A stretch of 64,000 nt of DNA from Carallia brachiata. Lineage: Eukaryota; Streptophyta; Magnoliopsida; Malpighiales; Rhizophoraceae. The notes under the pieces are model-generated. The model was not told the origin of the DNA. It did not search any database and was given only the letters and a program-made list of their open reading frames with translations. Positions 11,783 to 24,041 of this stretch are shown here, piece after piece; the first letter of the stretch is position 1, and each line of letters starts with the position of its first letter. The stretch covers positions 561,427 to 625,426 of the forward strand of contig JADCRB010000068.1 in NCBI GenBank assembly GCA_021464245.1, in the 5' to 3' direction. Position numbers and translations under genes: made by a program.

Positions 11783-13161
11783 CATATAAATGAACTGAAT
11801 GTGGGTGAACTGATAATTAGCATTCGTCAACGCTAAGCGAAATTTAGTCCATTCTAATAATTTAAAAGAATTTATCGCTGGAAATATTTTTTGACATGTC
11901 AGCAATGACATAACATTTTTCTGAATTATGAAAAATTATTATTTTCCCAAGCTGAATAAAGAAGAAATTTTAAATATACTTAAAAATAAAAAATATATAA
12001 TAAATAATAAACCAAAAAAATTCTCAAAAATAAAAATCTCAACATGGATACTACGAATCTTCTAAATCTATGTTACCCTCGTAAACTTGAGCTTGCTTTT
12101 TTCCCGTCGCAAAGGGAGAACTATATATATAGGATCAACTTTCCAGAGGCGGCTTTGTAATTCTATCATTCGGTTTTTACTTTTTCTTTTCTTTTCTATT
12201 TTTTTTTTTTTTAATCAGAGATTTCATAAAACATATATTTTTTTAAATCCATTGTAAATTTATTAATAATTAGATCTGTAGGTTAGAGTAGGTGTAATTC
12301 CTATTTGATTGTTCCATTCAATCCAATCCAACCCATAAAAATGGATCCATCTAAGCACTGCTGAGTTCTAACAGCATTTTTACGTTTAACTATAGTATTA
12401 ATGAGTTTTGAACTCACAATACTACGCTAAGGTACTTAATCCCCAATTAAGGGAGCATAAAGCACATTTGATGGTCAGAAATAAAATTCAAGCATGAAAT
12501 TAAAAGTCCAAACAAGACTTTTATTCTGGGAAATGCATCATGTCAATTTTTTATTTTTTTTTTTTTTTAATTTTGGACCAATTCTTGTTTACGACTGGTT
12601 TAAATGTTTGAATTAGTGAGGAGCTTTTATCTCCATGCCTGGAGACACAATCCAAACCTAATTTAGTAGCCTAAAGTTTAAACACCTGGTGTTTTGCATT
12701 AATTAACTAAATTGATTACACACTTCTAGAAGCCAGACTTGGTGTACGTATATACGTATGTTTGTGCATTTTTTTTTTTTTATGGAGTTTCAATGCATGG
12801 CTAAGAAAATGTCATGAGAAAATACTCGTAACACAACAAATTTAGAATTTTTTTAACTACATTGATAACAAAAGTAAAAAAAAAAAAAGAAAATACTATT
12901 TTTTTATTACATTTTATTATTGTGACCGTAGAAAGTTTCCAGTTTGTTATAATACGAACAATGGTCAAGTGCCTTTTCTCGAGACTCTATTATAGGTCTC
13001 ACCGTTACAAAATATTCAAGGTAAGACCTGACTTTGAAATCCGAATTTGTGTGGGCACTATACATAAAAGGGGTTTTAATTCATGGCTAAGGCGTGAAGC
13101 TCCCTTCCTATTCACAATTGTCAAAATAAAATAAAATCTCTGTACCCAGTAAATTTCTAAG
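11783..13161. other. AT-rich spacer, no gene recognised
   Basis: It holds poly(T) runs near 12200 and 12550 and the 3' flank of the next minus-strand gene. The frame at 12862-13134 has no family features. Confidence 0.4.
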
Positions 13162-15138
13162 TCATCTTCCGCTAGTCATGCCTTGATCCACGGTGACGAA
13201 AACATTTGCAGGCATTGCAACATCCGACTCCACCACGACTCGATTTCCGGAAAAATTCCTCAATGCATGATTAGGAAACAAGGTGCCGCGTGCACTTAAC
13301 GAGTATTGAACATGATTTATAAGGTCAGGAATAATAAGACCGGACTAAATCAACGGTCCACGAGGTCCCATTCCCTTGAGCAGAACCCTTTGCAACCGTT
13401 GCCCTCACGTTCATCCCCTTGGCATTGTTTCTATCCACCAGAACTTGGTCAATTTGCTTGAAAGGGCCATTGGATTGGTCCAGTTGAACAATGTCAATCC
13501 CTTTATCAGAGCCAGAAAACATGTTATCAACAATGCTCACTCCCTGCACAACCCGTTTATTGATTTCAGTGAAATGTACGCATCTCCGAGGAAAAAGCTA
13601 TTGGATATGGTTAGTTGAACTGGGTCTTCAGCAACAATGCCAGTGTAGTCCAAGTAACAATTTAGGATCCGGGTCTGGGTCAAACTGGGCAGCTTCAGGT
13701 AAATCCCAGTACCACCAAAACCAGTTGCCTTGTTGTAGCAATGTACCCCGGAAAGTGTGTTAGCCTGACCCGAGACCATTACTCCCACGGCAGCAGAAAA
13801 AATGACCACATCAGTAACAGCATTATCGTTGCCAATTAGATTGATTGCAGTGCCTGAGAAGTTTCTTTCGCCTGGATCGCCACCAGCCGTGATGTGTTGG
13901 CCTAGGAAGGAGTTTCGGATGTAAGTTTCATGCCTCCTTGGACCAGAATACCATCGCTGCTGAAATGTGCAATGTAACAGTTGTCTATGCCAGTTCGGAG
14001 TGAGTTTATGACTGAAATACCACCGCCCCTGTAATTGCAGTCCAGCATGAGATCTTTGAGGGTTATGTACTCATAGTTGTAGGAGGATGACGAAGTCGAG
14101 GAGGATGAAGGGGATAAATCGATCAAATATCCATCTTTAGGAAAATCGTCCGAGGCCCGCAATGTTCCTCCACCGATCTGTTTGATCAAAAATCAGATTC
14201 AATTGACTAAAAGAAATGTAAATGTTTTTTAATTGTAATCTAAGGTGGATTAGATATCAGAAAAATCAACGTTCAAGCTTCAAGACGTCATACAGCACGA
14301 GGGGCTGAATCTGAGGTCACTTTGACGTTCTGTTTAATCTTTTTTTGCCAAGCCATGCCTATTTTCTAAGCGCATATTGGACTCAGACCAAACCGTTCGA
14401 ACAATTAAAAAAATAAGGAAGTCACAACAAGAGTCATTGTGGTAATCAAAATAGTTGACACCATTGCATTGAGCATGGAAACATTGTATGGACATAAAAA
14501 GCTGCATTTCCTAAAAATCTACAGAATGTTTATGAACATACCAGTAGATTTCCTATTCCAGCCGCCGGAAACTTCAGAGGTTTGCTAATGAGGTAAACCC
14601 CACCTTGAAGATCTAAATGTGCACCTCCAAGATTGGTGATCCCCTCCATTAGGAACCCTTCACTAGGACCATTGACGACTTCTCTATTGCTCTAGAGAGC
14701 GCTTCACTGCTGTCCTGTTTTCCGGTTGGATCTGCGCCATAAGATGTCACCTGGTACACGTGTGAACGTGAGACAGTTGGATCGGTGGCGGCCTGCATCA
14801 TCACCAACAATACGACGCCAACTTGATCATCATAATTCTCTCTTTTCAAAACTATGATCAGCTGAAAAATATCAATCAAGTAAAAAAAGGTTATGCACTT
14901 ATGTCTAAAGAAGTACCTCCTCTGGAGATGGAGCAGGGGAGGGAGGGATTGGAGACGCCAATTCACGACGGGTCAAAGAAGACTTGAAAGCTTGCATTTT
15001 TCTCATTTGATCGTGATATTCACCTCTAGAGAATTGACCAAATGAAAGCCTGCTATCCCCTTTGGCATGAGTTATGTCCAATTGAGCCAACGACACCATA
15101 AACATAAACATGGACAAAACTAGAAGCCTTCTCTGCAT
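13162..15138 (-). CDS. QRT3-like pectin-lyase-fold protein (At4g20040 type), frame-disrupted
   Basis: Three exons on the minus strand: 14917-15138 (signal peptide MQRRLLVLSMFMFMVSLAQL, then a Pro-rich end), 14542-14792 and 13162-14177. Splice ends are GAG|GTACTT, GCAG|GCC, CTG|GTATGT and ACAG|ATC, all phase 0, the same gene plan as the QRT3-like paralogue. Recognised stretches include VYQVTSYGADPTGKQDS, GGGTLRASDDFPKDGYLIDL, YEYITLKDLMLDCNYRGGGI, INSLRTGIDNCYI, SGQANTLSGVHCYNKATGF, NCYLDYTGIVAEDPVQ and VSIVDNMFSGSDKG. Such proteins are secreted and act on cell-wall pectin; the exact reaction here is unproven. Five single-base shifts break the frame: near 14680, 13932, 13553, 13348 and 13328. 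Each reads as one base lost from a run (GG, CC, AAAA, TTTT, CCC). The last residues before the TGA at 13162 follow the family's C-terminus (VFVTVDQG). It could be a pseudogene or an intact gene in a poorly polished assembly. Confidence 0.72.
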
Positions 15139-15219
15139 TTTCGTTCCAATTTCTCCCTCTGTCCTCCTCTTCTTTATTATACAGAGAAGTAGTTGGAAAC
15201 AAGCATTGGGTATGATGAA

Positions 15220-15227
15220 TATTTATA
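15220..15227 (-). promoter_or_regulatory. TATA box of the At4g20040-type gene
   Basis: TATAAATA on the minus strand, about 82 bases upstream of the ATG at 15138. Spacing and sequence fit a plant TATA box. Confidence 0.5.
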
Positions 15228-17788
15228 TGATAATTAAATGGCAGAAGGAGAAAGGGACTAGGACATGCATAACAAGAGAGCTCAACCAAGATAAAATTTG
15301 GAAAGGAGTTTCATAATTAAATTGGATCACACATGTTACACCTATTATTTGGTTTCTGCGTTTTTTAAAAGGTGGGTTTGGTCATATATACATGGTAATT
15401 GGTTGCCTATAAAATCTTTTTTTTTTTTTATCCTTTCTGTGTACAAATGGAAAAGTAGGGATACCCTATCCAGTCATATTAAAGAGTATTACGATTCTAT
15501 ATTCAGCGAGGATGTAGAAAATCTAGATGATTGTGGTATATCTCACATAAAATATATATTTAATCATACTACTCGAACGTGGTAGGATTCAAACTTCCAA
15601 CTTCAATTAGAATTTTAAATCATGTAACCAGTCACACCACAAGAGGCCGGTTGAGATATTTTTTCCCGGAAGAAAAGTAAGCAAGTTACCAACCTCTTAC
15701 ATTAGCGTCCTTTCTTGTTAGTTTCACATTTGTGTAAAAGGTATCTTTAAAATGTAGGGCAGTTCGAATGCTTTTGCTAAATAAAGATTTCTTGATTCCA
15801 AAATCCACATCTTTATGGCCGTCTAAATTTAAGAAGGCAGAAAAAAAGGGGAAAAAAATGATAACGCCGAGAGACGGGATGGACCAACGGTGGGGCTGCT
15901 GAATTTGGTGTTTTTCATTTTTTAATGACTTTTCTTGGAATTTGTCGCCATTTAACCATAGTCCCATCAAGCTCATGTCTGAATTAAAAGTGAATAGTCG
16001 GCAACCGCAAAAGATGGTGTAGTAGTATTCACTACCGTCCCTTGATACGGGCCAATGAATCAATAGCAATCGTACCTCGGGACATACTTTTAAGAAGATC
16101 CACATTCCATATGTAAATTAAAAAGGCTTAGTCATGATCTATTATATATTGGGATGAACAACTCATGCTCGTCTATGTTTTGATAAGTAAACGGAACAGT
16201 ACCGTATGCTTGTAGTTCTTAGGAGGAGTGATCCCTGATTGAACGAAAGAACCCAATACAACACGCAAATAGATTAAAACACGTCCGTTTCTGCGATACA
16301 TTACATGGGTTTGCTTGGAATTTTTTTACTTTGCTTTTGAAATGTCGTTTTTGGAACCGTTGTAACTACAAAACCATCCAGCAACTGAAGAGAAAAACTT
16401 GACTGGGACATCAAACCAACCCATAAACCCGTATATATGCTTTGTTATTTGGTTCTAATTGCAACTCAAATTGGAGATTTTCAATTCTAAAGACAACTCT
16501 AATACCAATTGAACTATAAATAATTAGTTAATATAAAATTACAAAGTCAGACCTGATTAAATCTGACAATTCTTCAAGAGTCAATATAGTAGCACAAAAA
16601 AATCGATCTCCCCCATTAAATTGACACGAAAGTGGGCACTAAAATAGAGTTGGAAGAGCACCCATTTCTTGAATCGTACAAATTAGCCCTTAATCACTAA
16701 CAAAAATGCAAGTAATGTTACTGATAATTAAGTTTTACGGTAATTTTTTTGAAGGAACAAATCCAATTATCGTAATTCTGTTTTAATCTTCAGGATGAAG
16801 AGAACTTTATGAGAGGAGTGTGTCAAACGTATTCAGATGCCAACTTGTGATGTGAACCGATTCAAGCAGTTGAGGTGACGATTAGGCGGTCCATGTCACT
16901 ACCACTACCAATTACGTTATCGGAATCAAAATATGGTGAGAATTAGGTAATATTAGATGTCCTAACCACCAAAAGTTTAACGTATGCATGTTTTGGCTGC
17001 CCTTTTATTCTTTTCATTTTTATGCATGCATGTATGCATGCGCATGGATACCATTAATAACTTCTTTTCCCCCCTTGTCCTTTGCCCTTACCAAGTCCTT
17101 ATGAGCACCCAAAAACCAATGTAGGCCTTAGAAGACAAAAGGTGGGGTCAATTCAATTACGTTATCAGGTATCTTCTTACCCCAATTGGTATGCTTGGCG
17201 TGACGATTAGAGCGATGCCATAGGTGGGGTAGAATCGTGTAATTGTTCATGTTTCCAGGTATAGTATTAACAAGCATGGGGATGTTGAGTGGAGTAATTG
17301 ATTGGAGAATAGGGAGATCAGAAGAAAGGAATTTATACTTGTGCATTCATTGATGATGTTTGGAAAGGTTATTTTGAAATATTGCTGCTTTGCTTCAAAG
17401 AAATGAAAGAAGCAACCAAATTTCCTTGCTTCTAGTTGACGCTTCACAACGGCCCAATCCTGTGTTCTTTAATCCGTTCAAAAAGGGCAGGCGTACGTTT
17501 CAAGTTAAAATAAATAAATAAATAAATAACTTGGGTTGGGCTCACTAATTGACAAACAACTGGTGTGCTCATGGGCCACAATTTATGAACAGAACCAATT
17601 TGGCGAATTGGTTGGCAAGCTTTGCAAGGGGTCTGCCATATGTGTTGCATGAGTTAGCTCCTCCACCATAAGGCGTGAAGTCTCTGCTCCACACTGACAT
17701 CAGAGGCATTGCCTGGCCTCGCGTAACCGGGCTTGTAGCTAGTTAAGGGATAACTCTTTTTATAGGTGATTTCACCTTCTCTGTAGAC
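15228..17788. other. Spacer, no gene recognised
   Basis: The open frame at 15686-16105 (minus, 139 residues) has no family features. Part of it (about 15940-16010) resembles intron 2 of the upstream QRT3-like gene near 4595-4640, so it probably marks a short dispersed or duplicated segment. CATGCA repeats (RY-type) cluster at 17018-17046. An AAAT run lies at 17506-17528. Confidence 0.35.
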
Positions 17789-17806
17789 CAAAAAAAAAAA
17801 AAAAAA
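17789..17806 (+). other. Poly(A) tail of a possible short retroposon
   Basis: An A17-18 run follows about 150 bases of relatively GC-rich sequence (from about 17640). That arrangement suggests a SINE or LINE tail. I could not find a convincing target duplication or pol III boxes. Confidence 0.3.
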
Positions 17807-17939
17807 TTATAGGCAAGACCAAAAAATAAAAAGAGACTTTGGATAGGATAATATAACATTGTTATCTCGTGTTCTTTAGTTAGTACCATGTCATATATTC
17901 CTATGAGCTATACTATCCTATAACTTTGGCTAACCCATT

Positions 17940-18140
17940 TACGAAAATATCCTCAATTTCATTTCTCGCCTTCTCGTCTCCAATCCCTCTACCATCTCTC
18001 TCTTCTCTCTCATCTTTCATCCACCCTCTCCCATCTCCCTTCCTCTTTCTCTCCAATCCTTCTCCCTCTTTCTCCTCTCTCTTTCCCCTCTCTCTTACAT
18101 CCCTCTCTCCCATCTCTTTCCCTCTCTTTCTCATCTATCT
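17940..18140. repeat. Pyrimidine-rich (CT/TCC) tract
   Basis: About 200 bases made almost only of C and T on the plus strand, with CTCTCT, TCTCCC and CATCTC units. It yields long overlapping low-complexity frames on both strands that are not genes. Confidence 0.85.
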
Positions 18141-18438
18141 CCATCCCAATTTTGATACCTAAATTATACAATTAAAATATATTTAAATAGTCATCAAAAA
18201 TTTATTTCATAAGTATTTTGTATAATTAACAAGAATTTAAAAATTCATGAATATTATAAAAATTACTAAAAAGTAAAATAAAACAATTTTGACATTCAAT
18301 TTTAGTTATTTGTTATAAAAATAGGTAAAATAAATAATAAAAATAAGTTAATTACTTTATAAGGACGATAAAGTCCTTTTTAAATACAATGTATTATTTA
18401 GTTATCCTACGTCATTATGCAATGGGGAGGGTCGGGGG

Positions 18439-19812
18439 CAGGGATGACCCCCCCGTTCCCTGTACCCGTTTATTACCCTCATTCTCATCCTCGTCTCCGT
18501 CCCCGTCGGGTATGAAATTTTAATCCCTGTCCTCATCCCCGTTGGAGAACGGGGATCCCCGTCCCCTCCCGTACCCTTCCAAAAGAAAATTTAAAAAGTC
18601 ATATATTTTCACAATTCAAATTACTTAAATACTCATGGTCAATGACAAATCAGTTATTTATATTACAAATCTCATGTGATTTAAAAATATAATGAATATG
18701 TAATTTAAATATTAAAGTTTAAATGCACGAGTTTTTTTTATTAAGAATTAGTAATAGAAATTAAGGTCCTAAACTTGATGCACGATGTGTGTAGGAGAAT
18801 AATGACACTATTTTTGAAAATGTTATATTGCTCAAGTTTATATACTGATATAATGACACTATTTTTGAAAATGTTATATTACTCAGATTTATAATACGTA
18901 AGCATTGAAGTTATGTTGCTCAAGTTTATATATTGATATAATGACACTATTTTTGAAAATGCTGATATAGAAAAATAATTTAGACAAATCGTATTTAATA
19001 TTTCAATTGTTGTATAATACTAAAGTTTAAAACTGCATTTTATAAAAATATAGATCACATAAAAAAAAACTCAATTATGAAAAATTCAATAAATAAAAAT
19101 TATAACAACATCACCCTATGATTTTGTATTTTTTCTTATCTATTTTCTATATATAGTGTTGGATTTTTTATAATGTTGGGAGTTTTAACTTCGTTCTTAA
19201 TTTTTTTAAATAATTTATTCTTATATTTTTTTGCACTTATATACTGGCACATTTGGAAAGAAAGAAATAATAATAATTTAAAATAAGACTTCCAGTAAAA
19301 AGATAGTCTTTCTAACTTGTATATTCGAGACCAAACTTTCAAATTATTAGTTGAGAATTTATACGACAAGTTGTTGTGATTCCTACAGTATCTATTAATA
19401 ATTTCATAATTGCAATTAGAATTGGTTATTATTTAAATCTTTGACCTCAAAACTACCAATATTTTGAATAAACCATTGAGTTAAAGAAAGTAATTTCATT
19501 AATAATTTAACAATTTCATTAATAACTTTAAAGTAGCTAAAATATAAGTTATTGAATAGTGAATACAGTAAATATTAAATAATAAAAACGAATAAAATTA
19601 AAAATTAAATAAAAAATAAAAAAAATAAACAGGTCGAGGATGAGAAAAGTATGAGGATGGGGTAGGTAAACCCATCCTAATTCTCATACTCGTTAAAAAA
19701 ATACAGGGATCCCCAATCCCCGTCCTATTCCCTGATCAACTGATTTGACCTCATACTTGTTGGGACGACTATAGGTAATCCCCAACGAGTATGAATAAAA
19801 TTGTCATCCCTA
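18439..19812. mobile_element. hAT-like non-autonomous element with GC-rich subterminal repeats
   Basis: The left end CAGGGATGAC and right end GTCATCCCTA are inverted repeats (9 of 10). Just inside each end are clusters of CCCCGT, GGGGAT and ATCCCC motifs (18445-18590 and 19625-19795), with AT-rich filler between. Plant hAT elements with TAGGGATGGC-type ends look like this. I could not see an 8-bp target duplication, so the exact borders are uncertain. There is no transposase. Confidence 0.55.
18799..18964. repeat. Short tandem repeat inside the hAT-like element
   Basis: Three copies of a unit beginning TAATGACACTATTTTTGAAA, at about 18800, 18851 and 18939. The linker is related but of varying length (CTCAAGTTTATATA...GATA). 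Confidence 0.8.
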
Positions 19813-20170
19813 ACATAGCATAAGATAACGGCATAACCATCCCATATTGTGCTATCCGACACATTCGTATTTTATATTATTCATTTTGCGTGTCAAACGA
19901 ACCATTATGTATAATGACCATTATTTGGGGATATTAAATCATTGTCACTGGTTCAGGACGGCCGAGAGGTATATGGTGCCAGAATCAAGATAATTTTAAC
20001 CAAATTATGATGCGCTTTTTAATGAAATTAATTTGGAATGGAAATATATAAACAAAAGGTGCTTGCTAATGATTCCACACCACAAAAGGCCATAAATAGT
20101 AGTTCTGTCTTTAATAAGTGTAATCGATCTAGGTATTGAGTTTTAATAAGTTTTAAAGGTTATGTTTTCT

Positions 20171-20544
20171 AAAAAGGTTCATATAAAAAAATATCACCAA
20201 TTTTAATTAAAATAATTAATCTAACACTATTACTTAAAAAAAAAAAAAAATAAATATAACACTAATTATAAAAAGTAACAGTTGTTTTCTCTTTAAATTT
20301 TTTTGTAACAAATCTAGTATACAATGATTTCATATGAATATAATCTGTTTATTTTGATGATATGATAATTAAATAAGTTAGTGACACATCATCAAAACAG
20401 ATAAATTCTATTTAAAAAATTTGACAGTATAGTAAATTTGTTACAAAAAAATTTATAAAGAGATAAATTATTATTTTTTAAAATTAATATTAAATTTATT
20501 ATTTTAGATAAAATTGGTGATATCTTTATATATTAACCCTTTTT
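20171..20544. mobile_element. Foldback MITE
   Basis: Left end AAAAAGGTTCATATA and right end TATATTAACCCTTTTT are inverted. The inner pairs ATATCACCAATTTT / AAAATTGGTGATAT and TTTTTTTGTAACAAATCTA / TAAATTTGTTACAAAAAAA extend the foldback almost to the centre. There is no coding capacity, and the target duplication is unclear. Confidence 0.6.
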
Positions 20545-20549
20545 AAAAT

Positions 20550-21440
20550 TTTCTATAACCTTTAAATGGAGTTAAACTCCTAACTTGTGAGGCAGCATGG
20601 TTGACTTTAAGAAAATCAAGGAGCTTCCTTTTTATCCTTGGTTTCTATTTCTTTTTGTGGATTCAAAAAGTGGTGAACCGTCAATTCCTTTAGTATGGTA
20701 GCTTAACTTGTATCACTATTGATAGTAGAATCCCTTTACCTTGCTCTTGGAAATGTCTTTTTTCTTCCCATCCTGCCCTTATTCACATTAACTATTTAGA
20801 ATATGTTGGACTGTCTTGCTTTATCTTGCTTAGTAATTTATAAATTCTCACGTTTCAATTTAGCGGTGTTTTTTTTTTTTTTTTTTGAAAGAGCTGGTTG
20901 TTGTTGTGTTCAAGGTGTTATTTGGTTAAATTTTTTAAAATTTGTTGTTTGTTGATAACTCTCTCAACATTACTTGATTCAAAAAGTAGCTCTGAATTAT
21001 TTTTTTTGATTAAAACTTGATTAGTAATGTTGAACTTGAATAATCATAGTTATCTGACACGCTATAACTTATCTTCTCTCTTACATCTCTCTTTTCTTTT
21101 TATTATTTATTTATTGAAAGCCCAACATAAACCTTCTAAATTTAATTGGCTGATAACTTAGTTCCCTTTTTTTTTCTATTTTATTACTGCATTTTTATTG
21201 GACAGCTCTTATTTTTATTATTCACGTTGATTTTGTGTTAATTATACCCATTATTAAGGTCCAATCTTGCTATGTAATATCAACTTACTAGTGTGAAATT
21301 AAATATTGTAGGATTTCTTGTAAACCAAAAAAAAAATTTGTTTGTCCAAGTACACACGTTTTTTCGGGATAAGCTCTTGGGAAGTCTTAAACTTGTGGAG
21401 ACTTTTGAAATTGAGTTTTAAACGATTTTGAGTTGAGATA
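20550..21440. other. AT-rich spacer, no gene recognised
   Basis: Poly(T) near 20871-20886 and AT-rich sequence. Nothing gene-like was seen. Confidence 0.4.
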
Positions 21441-21445
21441 AAGAC

Positions 21446-22090
21446 ACTGTTGGGCCACTAGCTTCAATAATATTGTCAATTCAAGTTATGATTTTTATTT
21501 TTTTCAATCAAGGTTATTCTAAAAAATTTTTCAATTCAAATTAGAAACTTTTTTCTTTTTTGGTTCAATCAAAGTCATGAACTTTATGTACCAAAAAAAG
21601 TCATGAACTTTAAAACTTTTTTTTAAGCTTGAGTTAGTTTTTAACAAAAAAGATTAAAATTTGTTCATAAGATATTCATAATTGATAAATGACCATAATA
21701 GCATATCATTGTGAGTCCTATAACCACTGAATTTATGTGCCTTTTTCCTAATTATGAAAAATTATTTTGACATTCTCTTTTTGGTGATTCCTTAATATTA
21801 GAATAATCAATTGTTTTGATGCTAAGTTCAACTTTAGAGGGAGGACAAAGAGAAAGATTAGTTGATGTTTAACTAAATATTGTTTATTAAAGATTCAGCA
21901 CAAATTTTTTACACTTTTTCAACAAAAATGTCAATGATTATTATCAACTGATCCATTTTAACAAAATTTTTGGAGTTGCTGATCTTGATTAGACATAATC
22001 AAAATTCATAACCTCAATTGATAAAACTTTTAAAGTTCGTGACCTTAATTGAACAAAAAAAATGTTTCTAAATTTTGTAGCCCAACAATA
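21446..22090. mobile_element. Foldback MITE with GTTGGGC ends
   Basis: The left end ACTGTTGGGCC faces the inverted right end GTAGCCCAACAATA. Repeated motifs (CAATCAAGGT, TCATGAACTTTAAAA) on the left pair with TTTAAAGTTCGTGACCTTAATTG on the right. The element is about 645 bp, diverged and non-coding. Confidence 0.5.
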
Positions 22091-23218
22091 ATTATATAAT
22101 TTGAATTTTCAAACCAGTCATAAACCGTTCACCAACCAAACACAGCATTAGCCTCTAACTAGAGTATCCACCGCCAGTGGTGCCTCAAGGTTGGTGGCTT
22201 GCGTAGTTGTATGCTTTATACCATTCTGATACCTACAAGTCCTTTATTCACCGTGATAATTTCGTGGTCCCAATAAAGTGCTTTGGTTTCATGGTTTGAA
22301 TCTAGTCACTTTATCAAGATTGTTGGGGTCCAAGAATATCTGGCAGCTGCCTCCAATAGCTAAAATAGAATCAACGTTCATGATAAGTCCTGTTTATATT
22401 TTTTTTATTTTTCTATAAACCGGCAAAAATACTAGAAGATATGTGAAAATGGTTTAGAAAAATTTTAACAGAACAAAAAAAACTCACAAGGAACAAGGAG
22501 AAGTCTAAACCACACACTTTGTTGCTCAATTTAACGTCCATAAATCTTACCAATTCATTATATGATTCGACCAGTACAATTCTAGTTAGAAAGACTGTGG
22601 GTCACGCTTTCTCGTTTTATGGACCAGATTAAAAAAATCCATAATTCTAAACCATTGCATGTAATGAAATACAAAAACATAAAGAAAAAATGAAAAGAAA
22701 AAACAGTTTGTATTTGTTTTTTTATGAATTTTTAATTATATGAAAAATAATATTAAAACAATGATAATTGAAAGAGTATTATTAAAAGAAATCAATAAAA
22801 GAGTATGAGCAGTACAAAGGATAACTTTGAAACTGCAAATATTTAATACATTGAAAGATGTTCACAAAAATATTATGAGTTGCGTTATGGAGAGTTCAAG
22901 CATATATAATCGCTAACTTTCTCCCACGGATACAATGTTTCCTTATTTTATTTTATTTTATTTTTCAAAATTTTTAGTTATTAAAGTGACAAAGCTTTTA
23001 GTATCTAAATGAAAATTAATTGAACACCATAACATGTGGTTTGGCTCCACCTAAGCATGAAAATGATGCACTTTCAGACAGAGTTTTAGGGTGATTTTTT
23101 AATAATAGATTACTTTTTAACATAATTGGAAATTCAAGCATTTTTTTTTTTAATGATTGAAGGTTTTTGAGTGTATGAAAATATGTGGGTATGTGCGTGC
23201 CATTAGTCTTCGGTTTCC
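22091..23218. other. AT-rich spacer, no gene recognised
   Basis: AT-rich with many short A/T runs. The frame at 23016-23303 is Lys-rich, overlaps the retroposon border and is not a gene. Confidence 0.4.
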
Positions 23219-23231
23219 GTTCCATCCTCTT

Positions 23232-23682
23232 CATTTTTTTTTTTTTGAACGGCAATGACAATATTATTAATAGCATCGTCATAAAATAAGGATACTCTTG
23301 CAAAATTCAAACCTACTGCTGAGAGAAAAAGTCTCTAGCTATATATGAGAATCAGCTGCAAACCAAAAAACTAACCGCTGACCCACGAGACACACTAGAA
23401 GATGCCCAACAAGTAAACCCCACTCTCCATCAGTGCTATTATCAATAGAAAAAATCTCTCCATAGCACTATAACATGGTAGCCAGGAATAATAAATCCAC
23501 AAAACCATCCGACTAGCCCAACCTTTCCTAAACTCAGGCCATTGTCCCTTTCAAATCGATCAATCTACCCTTTACAATCAACTGAATTCATACAGAGGCC
23601 ATTGTATGAAAATCAAAAGCACTTTGTTGTTACTTCTATTGATCGTCTAAGCCAACTTACCAAAAGGCCCCTAGGCAATAAT
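23232..23682 (-). mobile_element. Poly(A)-tailed retroposon, probable LINE 3' fragment
   Basis: On the minus strand a 451-bp, moderately GC-rich segment ends in an A run (T13 on the plus strand, 23234-23246). The 13-bp GTTCCATCCTCTT flanks both sides (23219-23231 and 23683-23695) as a perfect target-site duplication. The tail before the A run (GCTATTAATAATATTGTCA) is like plant LINE 3' ends. No domain is left. Confidence 0.8.
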
Positions 23683-24041
23683 GTTCCATCCTCTTAAGTT
23701 ATATCATGAACAAAGTTATCATGATCAGCTCGTAATTGGTATTTTTGTTTTGGTTTGTAGAGACTAAGGCTCGTCATTTATAGTTAAAATGAATGGTAAT
23801 AAAACAAACAATTTGCAAACCAAAAAATAATTAAGATAAAACAAACAATTTTTACCGCTAACAATTGGAAAATAACTATACTTAAATATTTAAGAGCTAA
23901 TTCACATTCATATTTCATCTCATTTATTTATTTTTGGGGGGTTTTTCATAACAAATTAAGGGGCTAGATCCACTCCAGCCTGCTTCCATCTCTTCGAAGG
24001 CGCTTAAGCAAAAAAAAAAACAGAGATGTCTAATTGATTAA

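Noticed and set aside
15686..16105. 139-codon minus-strand frame upstream of the second QRT3-like gene
   Set aside because: It has no recognisable domain, its composition is typical of non-coding AT-rich DNA, and part of it resembles an intron segment elsewhere.
17913..18162. Open frames on both strands rich in Ser/Pro/Leu or Arg/Glu/Gly
   Set aside because: They come from the CT-rich low-complexity tract and do not resemble a protein.
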